From Benincasa hispida (Eukaryota > Streptophyta > Magnoliopsida > Cucurbitales > Cucurbitaceae): 64,000 nt of DNA. The notes below the pieces were generated by a model. The model was not told where the DNA came from and did no database searches. It saw only the letters and a list, made by a program, of their open reading frames with translations. A program made the position numbers and the translations under genes. The DNA lies in assembly GCF_009727055.1 (NCBI RefSeq), contig NC_052359.1, positions 66,511,444 to 66,575,443 on the forward strand. The letters run 5' to 3'. Below, one piece after another: positions 47,641 to 60,135 of the stretch (its first letter is position 1; each line of letters opens with the position of its first letter).

Positions 47641-48172
47641 GAATACTATTTAAAACCTTTCTCTCGATATTGTTGTTGGAGTATATTTGAGACATGAAAT
47701 GTAGAAAATGTCTCATCTAACATATCAGCATAAGTAATTTTCTCTCCATGTAACAACAATTTTTAACTGATTTTATATAATGTGGATTTGTAATCACTTA
47801 CTGATTTAAAATCTTGTAGCCTCAAATGCATTCACTCATAACGAGCTTTAGGAAGAATTTTTTTTTTTATGATCATACCTCTCTTTCAAATTTTTTTCAC
47901 AAGATGCGGAGATCTTTTATGGTAAGATACTTCATTTTCAATACCTTATGGAGATGATGATAAAGAAAAATCATAGCATTTGCTTTGTCCTGGTTAGATG
48001 TCGTATTTCCTTCTTTAATTGTTTTCCTACATCCAGGTGGATTTCGACATCGAGCACCCATGACAAATAATTATTGTCATTGAGGTCAAGGGCAGTGAAT
48101 TCTAATTTTGCAAGGTTTGTCATGATAACACTTCAACAGGGGAATCGACAGAAGCTCATGCTAATAACGTGT
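47641..48172 (-). pseudogene. Copia-3 gag N-terminal part and primer-site region
   Basis: The front of gag is visible only in short broken pieces on the minus strand. 48155-48172 reads, on the minus strand, acacgttattagcatgag, directly after the LTR end. An acacgttatcagcacga sequence at this place is common in one group of plant copia elements. I cannot assign the tRNA. Confidence 0.6.
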
Positions 48173-49108
48173 TGTAAAAATGAAGAGCAAACTGGCACAC
48201 CCCGATAACACGGATATGGAGAAAATATAATATAATAATAAGTAAATTAAATAATAATTGAATAAAATAAAATAACAAAATATATTTTAAAAAATTGTGT
48301 AAATAGAATATATGGAAATTTATGGAAATTTAGCATTCTTTAAAATTCCCCAATCCTTTCTTTTCTTTGCTCACCAATGTGCATATATTACAAAACTCAC
48401 CAAATGACGGTATTTATTGACAATTTAGCAAATAGGAGGTGGATTACATGGACATTGGGGTTGGCAATGGGGCGGGGCGGGCTGAAGATGCATTCCCCAT
48501 CCTCATCCCGTGGAGATTTGCGATCCTCATCCCCACTCCATTTCTCATTTTGAGGAGTCGGATCGGGGTCAGAGAATCCCCATTTGGGGATCGAGTCCCC
48601 GCAAAGAAAAATTCTCCGTTTTTTATTTTATTTTTTATTATTTTTATCTAAATTGAATTGAAATTTGATATTTATATTGAAATTGTAAGTATGTTAGATA
48701 ACAAGTTAGTATTATTGTTGTTTTATTTATTTAAATGAATAATTAAATAACATATTAGCCGTTTTTATTGTAGATTTAATAAAAAATAAATAAAGTTAAT
48801 TATATTAAATTTAAAAGAAGTTTTAAACAATCAAAAGAAACAGTAGCAAACAAGTACAAGTATACAAATAAATAAATAAATTGATACATACATACATGCA
48901 GAGATGGGAACGGGGACGAGACAGGGATACCTTCCTCAACCCCCGCCCATCCCTGACCGTTTTATCAACCGAAGATTTTGGTCTTAGGTCCCCGCACTAT
49001 GTAATCTTGAAATACATAGACAAGACATAGAGTAATGGGTAAATGCTACTTGGTCTTTTGACACTAAGAATGGATATCTATCACACATATATTATGATAT
49101 TTATAATA
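48173..49108 (-). repeat. Copia-3 5' LTR
   Basis: 936 bp including a TIR insertion of about 540 bp; about 395 bp without it. The left end is TGTAAAAATG (so the minus-strand LTR ends ...TTTTTACA) and the right end matches the end of the 3' LTR. The two LTRs align only in their promoter-proximal parts because the 3' LTR is truncated. Confidence 0.75.
48457..48999. mobile_element. Non-autonomous TIR element with GC-rich ends in copia-3 LTR
   Basis: GC-rich ends (ggcaatggggcggggcgggc at left, cccccgcccatccctgacc at right) are imperfect inverted copies of one another, flanking an AT-rich core with no ORF. The 3' LTR of copia-3 has the uninterrupted sequence, which shows that this is an insertion. 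Such gggg/cccc-ended repeats are common in plant genomes. The superfamily is not determined and no clean target duplication is visible. Confidence 0.65.
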
Positions 49109-50850
49109 AAGGCATCATTTGATAAGGAAATTTTTTTTTCAAACTTTTGAAATTTATGTTTATTTCTTTTAAAAAATTTTAATTATACTTTCCACAATTC
49201 TTTAAAATAATTCAAATTTCTTATCAAATTCTTAAAATGGGGAAAAACTAGATAATAAAACATAAAAATTTATAAATATGTATAACAAAAAATCAAATAG
49301 TCATCAAACAGAGTTTAAACTTTGGAGTTGTATCGCTTAAAACGATAATTGTATCAATTAAAACTCTTTAACTATAAAAATGAATCAATTTAACCCTTTC
49401 ATTTCATTTGAAAAATGTTAGTGCATAATTTTTAAATATGTATAAGACGTCTTTTAATGCATTAAAGTTATGTTAAATCAACATTTCATTTATGTGAGTG
49501 ATTTTTCATCTTCTCAACTTAATTAGAAAAAACTATATGATAATTTTTTTGCAAGTAAGATTTTGGAAGAATAATTTTATTTGGTTTACTTTGAATTGAA
49601 TTTAAATTGAATCAAGTTAAAATAATTGTAAATCACTTATGAATAAGTTTCAAATTGATTCAGTTATGAAAGTTAGATATTATATTGATACAATTATTAG
49701 TTTGAGATTTTAATTGATACAACCATAAGAGTTAAGAATATAAATTGTTTTTTTCTAAAATAATAATAATAATATTTTTTTCATATATTTAAAATTAAAT
49801 ACAAATTTTTACATATTCTTAAACCACCAATTCATTCAAAAACTTAAACTAGTGGGTGAAGAAAAGAAATCATTATTAATTGGGGAGGAAACAACAATAC
49901 AGGGGCTTAAACACATAACCTCGCTGGACCATCTGCTCTAATACCATCTTAAATCACCGATTGACCCAAAAACTTAAACTAGTGAGTGAAGGTAATTTAT
50001 TTATTTATCATCTAACACATACATGTATAGAGCTCAACTATTTTTCCACTAAGCTATAATCGTACTAACCGCACTCCTATATTTAATGTTCATACCAATG
50101 AAGCAATATTCATGATTTAAATAGTTGATAATATATACTTCATTTTAATTTATATTCTCAATATTTTTGAAAAAAATTAATATCATTTCATATTCCTTAA
50201 CATAATATAATAGAGTTATACAAATTAAATTGTAGGGTGGTTGCATAGATTGATACGCAAATTTGAGTGAGTTAGAATTAGAAACTCTTTGAATATCTGA
50301 ATCTCTAATTTACAAACATTACTTCAAAATTGATTCATTTCCAACTATAAGGATGGGTAGATACGAAATTTCTTTAAGATCAAAGTTCTCGAGACAAAGA
50401 ACAAATTCTTTGACCCAAAATTGAAACACTCCACGAGATAAGATGATCAATCCTCTTAAATGTACTTGACTTGCAACTCCAAGATATGAATTATAAATTA
50501 GGATCAAGAAGCTCTCTTAGGTTAAACTTGATAAGAAAAGGCACAAAGGCTAAAAGCTCAGCCATCATAAAAATGTGCAAAACAACTTGATGGCAAGACT
50601 TAAAAGATAGCTTTCTAATGAAACCCTAATGTGCGTGTCACCTTAGTAAAATGATAAAAATGCTCCTATTTAATATGTTATAAAATGGCAGAATTGAAAA
50701 TTCATAAAATTAGACTAAAAAAATATTAGATAAAAATGTGAATAATAATTTGATGTCCTTGATAGTTCATATCAATTATCTTGAAGAAAACATTTTTTTA
50801 CTATATTCAAATTCAAGTAGTTACAAAGTGAGCATAGCTCAACTCTTATT
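49109..50850. other. AT-rich spacer with a retroelement relic
   Basis: No gene is visible. 49835-49860 and 49970-49996 both read aaaacttaaactagtg-ggtgaag, a direct repeat of about 25 bp. Between them, gctctaataccatcttaaatcac is a decayed reverse complement of a tRNA-iMet primer site and LTR end, so a minus-strand retroelement relic probably lies around 49890-50010. The rest shows nothing I can name. Confidence 0.45.
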
Positions 50851-50854
50851 AAGG

Positions 50855-51255
50855 GTGTACATAGTCCAGGTTGAGCCGGGTTGGAAGATTTTTATGGAAC
50901 AACCCAAAAATTCGAGTTGGCTAAAAATGAACCCTATTAGTTCTTTTTTGGAGGATTAACCCAATCCAAAATTTTCGGGTTGAGCCAGTTGGGTCACCCA
51001 TTCTATTTTTTTTTTTTTTTTAATTGACTGTTTTTTTAACTTATATATATTCGGGTAGGGTCGGGTCGGGTTGACCCGACCATGAAATGGGGTAATACGA
51101 GACTCAACCCGAATTTAATATTTTTTAACATTTTTAACTCAACCCAACCCAAAATAAAATCTAACCCAACCCAAAATAAAATCTAACACAACCGTTGCGG
51201 TTTGGGTTGGTAGTCCAAGTTAGTCGGATTACCGGGTTTTTTGAATATCTCTAAC
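50855..51255. repeat. GGGTTGGGTTGG-type dispersed repeat
   Basis: Starts with gtccaggttgagccgggttgg and ends with ggtttgggttggtagtccaa and cgggttttttgaatatctctaac. Both orientations of gggttggg occur (gtcgggtcgggttgacccgac near 51060-51080, aacccaacccaaaataaaat twice near 51141-51182), giving an overall inverted-repeat character. A shorter relative lies at 60970-61050. Confidence 0.6.
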
Positions 51256-51359
51256 TCTTAATTGGATGTGGGAGTTCATAAGTTCAAGTCTCCGTACCCA
51301 CTTGTTGTATTCAAAAATTTTAAAAGATGTATGAAAAACTCGAATTCTGTCTTATGTTT

Positions 51360-52120
51360 TCAGATTCACTTAATACAATAAATATATGTTTTGGCAGACA
51401 ATTCGAATTCTATTTCTAAAAACAGTTTTAGGTGTGATCCAAATAGTGCAAATTCTAAAAAACAATATTTTTATGTTCTATTTATATCCAAATTTTGAAT
51501 GCAGAATTATATTAAATAAAGATATATATATATATTATATTATATTATAAATCCAATTCAACTTTTTAATATTAAAATATGTATTATTCAATGTATTATA
51601 AATTAAATAAGGTGAAATTTCAAGTTTGGTCTTATGATTTGCATAAAGTTAGTTCATATGATTTTAAAATTTAGAATTTAGTTTCTATGATTTGATATAA
51701 CTTCATATATAGTTCCTACGGTTTGAAAATTCCCTTAAATAGTACCTGTCATAGGGACTATTTATTATGAAGCTTTTATCAAAACATAGGAGATAAATTC
51801 TAATTATAAATTATAAGATCTAAATTTTAACTTATTCCAAATCACATGGACCAAAATTTCATTTTTTTTTAGTAAATTATATAATATTTCAAAAACAATA
51901 ATTGTGCAAATTTTTTAACATAAAGAATATACTCATGAATAAATTAATAATAATTAATTGTCAACTAATATTTATGGGTAACTACAATTAGTTTATAATT
52001 GTTTAAATTAGAATCCAATTTCTGAGTTCTGCTATCAAACACATATCTGAAAATATGAAATACAACTTTGTTTTCATTTAATTCTTTATTTCAAATTCTC
52101 TACCAAACAGACCTTAAATA
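51360..52120. repeat. Dispersed repeat, copy A
   Basis: The left block, gatccaaatagtgcaaattct, and the right block, accaaacagaccttaaata with aacacatat, recur at 60905-60960 and 61053-61205 in the same order. This copy has about 500 bp of extra AT-rich DNA in the middle, including the repeats tagtttctatgatttgatat and ggtcttatgattt (51625-51790). Confidence 0.5.
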
Positions 52121-52345
52121 CAATGACCATACATTAAAAACCCTAGATACATTTTTAATGCATAACCAAAATTAGTTATCGTGTTGGATTAAATAATTAT
52201 AATAATTATAAGCTAACACAATCATAACTCAATCACTTAACATATTATTTACATATCTTAAGAAAATTGAACCAAAAAATGATAGTAAACCCAAATTAAT
52301 CTTGTCACCTACTCCCATATTGATGGTCACCAGCCCCTCATGCTA

Positions 52346-52348
52346 TTA

Positions 52349-52384
<36 letters not shown>
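52346..52384. repeat. ATT/TTA trinucleotide microsatellite
   Basis: About a dozen uninterrupted copies of att between the words ctattaattatt and ataatatacg. It adjoins the left end of the TIR element that follows. Confidence 0.9.
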
Positions 52385-52387
52385 ATA

Positions 52388-52987
52388 TACGATTTAGTCC
52401 CTAATTCGATCCCATATTATTTTAAAATTTTCAATTTAGTCCTTATTCGTTGATAGATATCAAAAGTGATCGATGAAAGACTTACCAACGCAATACTTAG
52501 TGAATGACAAAACTTCCCTTTCTTTTTTCTTCTTTTTTAACTCTTTGACGAATTTCGTTTTTGCAATTTTTTTTTTAAATTCTCCCATCTCATCTTAATC
52601 ATTTAAAAAGAGAACGAATCTAAATAAAGGCGTATATACACCCCACTACTTTTTCATTCACGGGAGAGACGATGAAATTTAGAGATGAAAAAAAGCCAAT
52701 TAAGAATGAAGCTTCTTATTCTTCTTCCAAACTTTTTTAAATTGAGTCAATATTTTGAGTTTTCTTCTTACACTTTTTGTTACTCTAAACTTCAGTCTAT
52801 GTGAGTTTGTTAACTCCCATTTTTAACTTTTACCAATGGCAAATGTTTAAATGGATAAATGTTAATGCATAAAAGACTAATTAAATAAATAAAATAAAAA
52901 TAAAAATAAAAAAATGGTTAAAATAATCGGACTAAATTGAAAAAAATATATCAAAATTTAGAGACTAAAACACATATTTAACCTTAA
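52388..52987. mobile_element. Non-autonomous TIR element of about 600 bp
   Basis: The left end reads gatttagtccctaattcg and tttcaatttagtcc (52391-52445). The right end carries ggactaaattga and agagactaaaacacatattt (52929-52980), the same words inverted. The arms are about 55-60 bp with a coding-free interior. Ends of the type ttagtccct are common in plant Mutator-like and related non-autonomous elements; the superfamily is not certain. Confidence 0.6.
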
Positions 52988-53875
52988 AAAAATTGCACTA
53001 GAATGGTGGTATTGTATTATCATTATCCAACTATACCATTTCTAATAAAAAATTATTAATAAGTTCTTTAATATTTTAATTTTATATCTAATAAATTCGT
53101 ACATATACGATATTTTTTTTAATTAACAAATCAATCATACATAAGAAGAGGCAGGATGTTTGTAAATATATTTAAATTTGTTCTAAAAGTTGTGTTTTTG
53201 TGCATTAATCAAACTTAGAGTGCAAGAATTGATTTAAATTGGAATTACAAACCATGAGAGAGTTATAATTCCAAAAAATATGAAGCCCTATAAGATTGTA
53301 TTTGAAAGCAATTATGGGAGAATCATAACTATCTAATTTGTTAGATAAAATAAATTATTTACTAATTTATCTAGAATTATTTTTAAATTATTCTAACGTG
53401 CAAAAATTAATAGTATTAAATTTCTTAAAAATTAGTCACATTCTTTAACGGTTTACAAATCTCAAATTTATCATTTTATAATAATATACTTTTTCACATC
53501 TATTCTCTCTCGTTAAATTTTAACTGATTTAATTTTTTATAACAATTATTTCATTTATATTCTTACAAATAAGTTAGATCAAACCAAATTAGATGTAATA
53601 TAAATCATAAAAAAAAAAAAAATTAATAATTATAAAGTAAATGTTCGTATAAAAACAATCAAAATAATAAACCTACTTTGATTCATATAATTAGGTCGCA
53701 CTAAATTAATATTAACTAAATTAGTATTTAACCAAACAATAGAACTATTTTCTTTTAATTTAAACTTAAATTTATCAAACATTATTTTACTTCATTTCAC
53801 AATTGATTTTTTAAAAGCACAATTATCAACAATTATTTCAAAATAAACATAATCATATGTCAATTTAAGACTAAG
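52988..53875. other. AT-rich spacer
   Basis: No gene, RNA or repeat structure that I can support. Poly-A and AT-rich tracts only. Confidence 0.6.
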
Positions 53876-53879
53876 AGTG

Positions 53880-54068
53880 TGTTTGGAATACACTTTCAAG
53901 AGTTTAATTTGAAAAAACAAGCCTTTTTTTTTTAAGAAATTCAAGTGTTTGACAACCACTCAAAATAGCTTTCAAGTGTATTTTAATCAGTTTTTATCAA
54001 AAATGTTTAAATAAAAAATGATTTTAAAAAATATATATTTTTTCTCAAGTGATCCAAATGGATTCTAA
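53880..54068. mobile_element. Possible small MITE
   Basis: The left end, gtgtttggaatacactttcaag, and the right end, ctcaagtgatccaaatggattc, are imperfect inverted repeats about 190 bp apart with an AT-rich interior. No clear target duplication. Confidence 0.4.
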
Positions 54069-54900
54069 CTTAGCAGATAAAGTACTCGTTTAATCATCTA
54101 AAGTTAAAAGGTTCCATCCCTACCTTTATTTTAGGAAAATTCTTATAAATAGAAAAATCCTAAAAATATTTACACTTTATAACAAAAGTTCTAGTAGTGT
54201 GTTATAATTTTTGAACTTTTTAGTAGATATTTTTAAATATTTTTTACTTTTAAAAAGACCCCTATATTTTATATTTTTGTTAAATAAAATATAAATGCAA
54301 ACCTCACGTTGAAATTTAAATTTTTTTTAAATATCTTATTGATTTTATTATATTATTTTTTCTGTCGGTGAACAATATTTGGTAGGTTTGTTGTTTCATT
54401 CACGGATTTGGTGTGGGTGCATAGAGGACAAAAAGGACATTCAAAATTAAGACAATTGTCCCATAAATAAATAAATTTGAGACATAAAAATAACAATTTC
54501 AATGGACACCAACCATATTGAAAATCCTTTTTCTTTTTTTTTCTTTTTTTTTTTTTTTTAAGATATCGAATATCCAAATTCAATGTATGAATGAGAGGAA
54601 TTTCTTTTTTTCTAAATTTAAAAAAAAAAATGGAGTTAGAGATAAAGAAAGGTCAATAGAGCCATTAATTTTGGGAAGAAAATTATTAGAAGGATGAAAA
54701 TGAAAGAATTAATTCATCTTAAATTCTATGGTTCAATTTCGAAGATTAAAGGGTGGATATTGATGCTATTGCTGCCTCTATTGAACGCTTTTGCATAAGT
54801 AGCACGAGGTCTCGACTTATGCTCAAGGTAGCTCTTTGAAAGTTTTCAATCCACACTTTAGAGTACAGTTTTGTGTGGTTGCAATGGAATAGCATACTCC
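54069..54900. other. AT-rich spacer
   Basis: No gene seen. A pyrimidine-rich run (54528-54560) generates a spurious Lys-rich ORF on the minus strand. 54725-54900 may be the decayed upstream part of the RNase H-like relic that follows. Confidence 0.5.
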
Positions 54901-54904
54901 TTCG

Positions 54905-55290
54905 ACCAAACGATGGAAGCTCAATTTTGATGTTTCGTGGAGCCTTCAATGACAAGCAGAGGATTGAGGTGGGTATTGCATGATCATCTGAATCGTGTTC
55001 GGTTTATAGGAATGCTATATGTTGCTAGATCTCGTGATATCAAGATCCTCGAAGCTATGACCATCACTGAAAGTCTTTCTTGTATCCCAATTAGACTCCT
55101 TAAAAGATGGAGGTGGAATTTGATTGTTTAAAGTTGATTAGACTTCTAAATAGTGAATCTACTGGCCTTACGTCTTACTGGAATTGAATTTTTCACTAAG
55201 GTAGTTAATGAGCTTGTTTTTTTGTCATGTTTTCGTTGTCACAATGGTTTAGATCATTCTCTTAAGATACAACCGACTTTTTGTTACTAG
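54905..55290 (+). pseudogene. RNase H-like (RVT_3 type) domain relic
   Basis: In shifting frames the plus strand reads WKLNFDVSWS, then GLRWVLHDHLNRVRFIGM and RSRDIKILEAMTITESLS, then further weak similarity. This layout (W-K-x-N-x-D, then a G-x-G-W-V-L-R-D equivalent, then an E-A-A-I helix) is that of the RNase H fold found after plant LINE reverse transcriptases and in stand-alone host RNase H-like genes. The first catalytic Asp is present, but at least two frameshifts and several stops break it. I read it as a LINE or retrocopy relic. Confidence 0.55.
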
Positions 55291-55333
55291 GAATTATAGG
55301 GCCCTACTTATAGAAATGGCAAAATTAAGGTGG

Positions 55334-55501
55334 ACAACTTTGAGAAATACAAATGGTATGTAGAGATATTGGTGTTCACTTTGCGTTCATTGACTATACA
55401 CTAAAACTGGAGATTCCAGATCTTCCTAAAGGTGTACATACAATCAATCCAAAGTGAACACCCAAATATCCTTACATACTATTTGTATTTTTGAAAATTG
55501 T
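55334..55501. repeat. Foldback element or hairpin with 50-bp arms
   Basis: 55334-55383 (starts acaactttgagaaatacaaa, ends ggtgttcactttg) is repeated inverted at 55450-55501 (caaagtgaacaccc... to ...ttgaaaattgt) with about 85% identity and a 66-bp loop. The transcript of either strand would fold into one long hairpin. No ORF. Confidence 0.75.
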
Positions 55502-57290
55502 CACATGATTTACTAAGCATTTGCATTATCTCTCCAGAATTGATTATTTAAGTTTGTTCTTTTTTCATAAAAAGAAATTAAAAATATCTAAAATTCACGT
55601 CAAAAATATTGTTAAATTATTGTTAAATTATTATTTTAGTTCTTAGATTTGTGTCAAATAGGTTTTCAAATCTTTTAGAAATTGAGAAAATATTAATTTA
55701 CATCCCTAAACTTTGGTGTTGTATCTACTAAAATTTTAACCTAACACTTTGAACTTTGTTACATGTCTAATTTACCTCCCTTCAAATTTCATTTGAAAAA
55801 TATATTATATGAATCTTATAATTACTTTAATTAAACTCCTAAATTGCCATACTTGAACCAACTTTATATGAACTTCTTCTAAGGTAAAATAAACAAAATA
55901 GACTATTAGAGTTGATGTATTGACAATTTTCAAAGAATATTCCAATTGTGAGTCCAAATTAAGGTATAAATTCATACATCTACAATTGTTCAAAAATTAA
56001 ATTGATACTTGATTATAATGGATACAAATCCTAAAATTTAGTCGATATAAATTGATATTTTTCCTTTAAAAAAAATAAGCCTTGAACTTTTAATTTTAAC
56101 TTTTTTAAAAAAAAGAAATTCACGATCTCATCTGATGCAACAATGAAAGTTATATAAAATCTTTTTTACCCAAAATAAAAAAAAAAAGGTTCAAAGATGA
56201 ATACAGAGTTCAATTTTATGTAATAATAGATTCCTTAATTTTTAGGAATGTTGAACATGTAATAAACCTATTAGATATAAAATTGAAACTCAACAACTTA
56301 TTAAACACTTCAAAATTTAAAGGCTTATTAGACTCTAAGCATGAAAATAAACAGATCAAACAAGTAATTTAACCCAAAAATTTCCAAATCCAATCATAAA
56401 ATTGTATCCAAACAACCAAAAGCCAAAATCTAATGGAACTAGAAACATCCATTGCAACAAACCAATCACAAGAATACTTACAACCAGACCTCCAGAAGAA
56501 CCTTTTTTTTTTTTTATCACCTATTCAAATTCAAGCTCAAATTTTGGGGGCAGGGGAAATCAAAATCAAAATTAACCCCCACTAAGTAAATGGTAAGATG
56601 CCAAATTTTGACCAAATGATAGTAATAACAAAAATGGGTAGACAGGAACAAAATAGTAAAGAATATTAAAACTCATCAGAGAAATGAGTGTTGGTTTTGA
56701 CACTTTTTTTTTATATCAACATTCAAAGAAACTTCAATTCCAAAAGACTAACCCATCCATCCAAGACATACAAGATTCTAATATGTGTTTTTGCATCAAA
56801 TACTGTATTTTATGTATAGAAAAAAGTTACATACAACTTGTTCAGATGGAAACTTTTTCTCCCAAACTCCCCCTTTTCTTCTTTCTTCCTTATTGGGTTT
56901 TTTCTTTTTTTCTTTTTTTCTTTTTTTTGTTTTCTTTTTTGGTTCAGTTCAGACAACAATCAACAACATTACTCTCTACACATGAAATTCTTCAACCCTT
57001 TTTGTCAGCAAAGGCTGAAAGGCATCTGTTCCTCAGCATATCAGGTCTGGAGAATATATGTTTACTTCACCTGATAGACAATTCATATTCACATCAGACC
57101 AGAACATGGAGAAGCTCATCTGACCAATATTTTTAGAACTCAAGGATTTGGAAGTACAGCCTATAAAACAGATTCAGTTCAGCCTATAAAACAGAACTCA
57201 AGCTCATCTAATCATTTAATCAAAATTCGGAAGCATAAACCCATAACGACGATGCAGAAGAAAAAAGTCAACGTTATAATCGCTAATGAA
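55502..57290. other. AT-rich spacer with pyrimidine tract
   Basis: No gene is supported. 56867-56945 is a long CT-rich tract, which produces a Phe-rich spurious ORF (56684-57136). Confidence 0.55.
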
Positions 57291-57294
57291 GGGC

Positions 57295-58260
57295 CTACTT
57301 GGAATGACTTTTTAGGTGTTTAAAAATATTCAAATTCATTCCAAACAGGTCCAACGTCTCGTTTTTGTTAGTAAATAATTATAAGTTCTTTGGTATATGT
57401 ATGGTGCAGAATAGTTTTTGTTGCTCTCTGTCATTTCAGGACATGAGAGGGAAGTGCAACTTTCTTTACTACTTTGTGGAACGTTCAAGGAGGTGGTGGG
57501 GGATATGGCTAGGCTTCACAGCTCCCTAAAAATTTCAATGTCTAAAAACTTTTCTAACTACCTTTATCTTTTATTCTTAAAGATAACAACTGGGGATCTT
57601 TTCTATAATAGGCCAATCTCAATTTAGGCTCCTTTTGCAGTGGGTTTTCCTTTTTAGCTGCCCTTTTGAATTTTTTCATCATCTCAATGAAAGCTCGACT
57701 TTTGATTAGTAACAATAAATTCCATACTATAGAAAATCAAATCTCATTGCAGATCTCATACTCACCAGAATAGCTAGAATTGCATTCCCAACACCTACGT
57801 TCTCGCTGCTCCCTCTACAACCAATTTTTTAGTACAACTGTGGGATGGGAAATCGAATCTTCAACCTTTAGAAAAAGTCATGCTAACTACCGTTGAGCTA
57901 AGCTCACTTTGGCCCTCTACAACCAATTTTAGAACTAAATTAACCCCTTGATCTCTCTTGCAGAAGTCTCGAAAAACCCTTCCCGCCTCTCTCGTGATGA
58001 TAGCAAGATCACTTCAGATCCAAACGCCTTCAGTTTTGCTATTTAGAATTTTGTTGTTCTTGTTTGTATTTATCTCTGTTTTTCATGTTTTATTTTTTGT
58101 TCCCTCCTGGGAGTTTGTACCCTTGAACAAATTCCTTTTTATCTATCAATCAAAAGTTGTTTCTTGTTCAAAAAATGATTACCAGGTACTAATAGCCTAC
58201 AAATCTCAACATGTGGCTTCCGGCAGTTTTAATGTCCCAACCTCTTAGTTGTCCAAGGCT
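57295..58260 (+). repeat. Possible LINE 3'-end relics
   Basis: 57615-57710 (ttaggctccttttgcagtgg ... catctcaatgaaagctcg) and 58025-58160 (tttgctatttagaattttg ... cccttgaacaaattcc, ctatcaatcaaaagttgtttc) resemble the 3' untranslated ends of plant LINEs, which typically finish with a tatcaatgaaa-type word before an A-rich tail. No coding part is recognisable. Confidence 0.35.
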
Positions 58261-59740
58261 TTCATGTGACCAATGCATGTGTGATACATAACCCCCTATT
58301 ATTAAAAAAATATGTCTGAAACTGATCTTCCATTCCAATTTGATCTACTTATATATATTCTGGGCCGACGGAACCTCCAATAAACCAATGATTCTTTCAT
58401 GTCCTGTCACTAAGTAATCCTACTCTTACTGAATCTCTGACTTCTCTCTAAACCTTAACTCATCACTTTACCATTACAACATATAGTTTTTCTCTCATTG
58501 TTCTTCACCAGTCATTCAATTACTATCCATCCCTCTCCACAGTGTCAGACTGCCAACTCGATAGAGGAACAGTTATCAAGTTTAATTTCAGGCCCACAAA
58601 AAAGAAGAATGAAACATTTCTTAAAATGTGGCAGTCAAACAACTTAGGATAACAAAACTAGTTGCTATTTGAGTTTGATTTAAGTTTTTTAATCGAGCTT
58701 AGGAATTCAAGATTGATAAGAAAACTCAAAATTGCACGCCTGAATTTTCTCTGTTCTACTTCCAGTCTAACAGAACCTCCAAAGTTTTGTGGTTGTTCTT
58801 TTTCAAGTGGAAATTATGGTTTCAAGGTCGACAAAGAAATAAAAGATTCTACTTTATAATCTGCTTGGACTTCACTTTTAATCTAAACAATCATATTAAA
58901 TCGTTACTAACCATGACAAAAATCAAAATCAAGCTTAGCTTTTAAAATTCCACCACTTTTATCTAACCTATATTGTGCAAAGTCGAAATAAAAAATCATA
59001 ATATAGATATTGAAAATTTGATTAAAACTAAAAAATAATGTAACCACGAGAAATCAACTAAATAAAAAATAACAATGTACAAAAACCAATAAAATGTAGT
59101 TATCAATAACATCTCATTACATCTACATATACTTTTGAAAAAGAGTTCGGAAATCATCACAAAAGACAACTTTAATCCTCTAACGGAAGATTCATGTGAT
59201 TTAAAATTTAAATTGTTAACAGAAGGTAAGAGTCCAAGTACAGCCTGTGTAGCCTGAGTTAAGCTGTTATTGTTAGTTTTTAATTATTAATTAATATCAT
59301 CAAACAAAGTTATAAGATTTAAGTTCACAACAAATATGTATAAAAAAAATGTCTACAGAAAAGACAAGGGATGGCAATTGCTCCCTTCTCTTTCAATAGT
59401 TCTGTATCTAACTCCTAACGTAACTAATCTTCATTTGTTTGACACATACATTCACTATGCACAAAACTAATTATCTCACATGATACCTCTTGCTACACTG
59501 AAATTTCAATTAAAAAAAACAAACAAAACAAAAAGACAGTTACAATTTCATGCTGTGGACAGTATCTACACATGAAATTTTGCCATGACTCCCTTGTTTC
59601 ATCAGGTTTACGATTTCACGCCACAGAATGTATATGCTAATTTGGTTTTCCTCTAAATGGAAAGAAAAGAAAGAAAAAACAAAACACACAAACAAATACC
59701 TTTGCATAGGGCCCATCCCCTTCCACTTTGAAAGAGAGAT
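58261..59740. other. Spacer without recognisable features
   Basis: About 1.5 kb of AT-rich sequence. The only long frame, about 65 codons at 58662-58859, has no motif or convincing start context. Confidence 0.6.
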
Positions 59741-59743
59741 TAA

Positions 59744-60034
59744 GGGGTTGTTTGGGGCCCCAACTTGAAGTTGGTAGAGTGGACTAGTTCACCCCATGTT
59801 TGGGGCTCCAAATATAATAGTGGTGTTTACCACTATCTATAACCTACAATTAACTACAGTTATACCATTTGAAATCCCTCTTTGTTATAGTGTTTACTAT
59901 TTCCTACCAATCCTCTCTCTTTTTACCATATTTACTATTTCCTATCTAGACTAAAACAATCTGCAACCCAAACACAAAACCACTTACTATAACCCACAAA
60001 CTATAATAACCAACTTATCGCCCTAAATGTCCCC
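59744..60034. mobile_element. Tourist-like (PIF/Harbinger) MITE
   Basis: 291 bp flanked by TAA on both sides (59741-59743 and 60035-60037). The terminal inverted repeats are GGGGTTGTTTGGGGC at left and, inverted, GGGGACATTTAGGGC at right. A 3-bp TAA/TTA target duplication with G-rich TIRs is the hallmark of PIF/Harbinger MITEs. No ORF. Confidence 0.8.
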
Positions 60035-60135
60035 TAAAGAATCTTTTAAAGTGATGGAGGCAAGTCGTCACCACCCCCGATTGTTCTTTCAAAAAAGTTG
60101 AGAGGTGATTAAGGGCAATTTGCTTGAGGTGTTTA

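Larger units (their letters stand above)
41565..49108 (-). mobile_element. Copia-3, minus-strand Ty1/copia of a second lineage
   Basis: Right to left: 5' LTR (48173-49108, containing a TIR insertion), gag with zinc knuckle (47269-47535), protease (about 46683-46990), integrase (45724-46320), linker (44900-45645), RT (42635-44880, interrupted) and RNase H (42100-42309), polypurine tract and a partial 3' LTR (41565-41751). The gag knuckle followed by PKYLVDLYQASLK and the acacgtta-type sequence after the LTR mark a lineage different from copia-1 and copia-2. Stops and frameshifts occur throughout. Confidence 0.87.

Noticed and set aside
56684..57136. 150-codon ORF with a hydrophobic Phe-rich run resembling a membrane segment
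   Set aside because: The hydrophobic run is the translation of a CT-rich tract, and three overlapping frames are open there; no homologous motif or gene context.
57830..57920. tRNA-like or SINE-like segment (accgttgagctaagctc)
   Set aside because: No cloverleaf could be built and there are no clear A and B boxes at the right spacing.
57958..58248. 96-codon ORF with a hydrophobic stretch
   Set aside because: It overlaps a LINE-like 3' end and the hydrophobicity comes from T-rich sequence; not supported as a gene.
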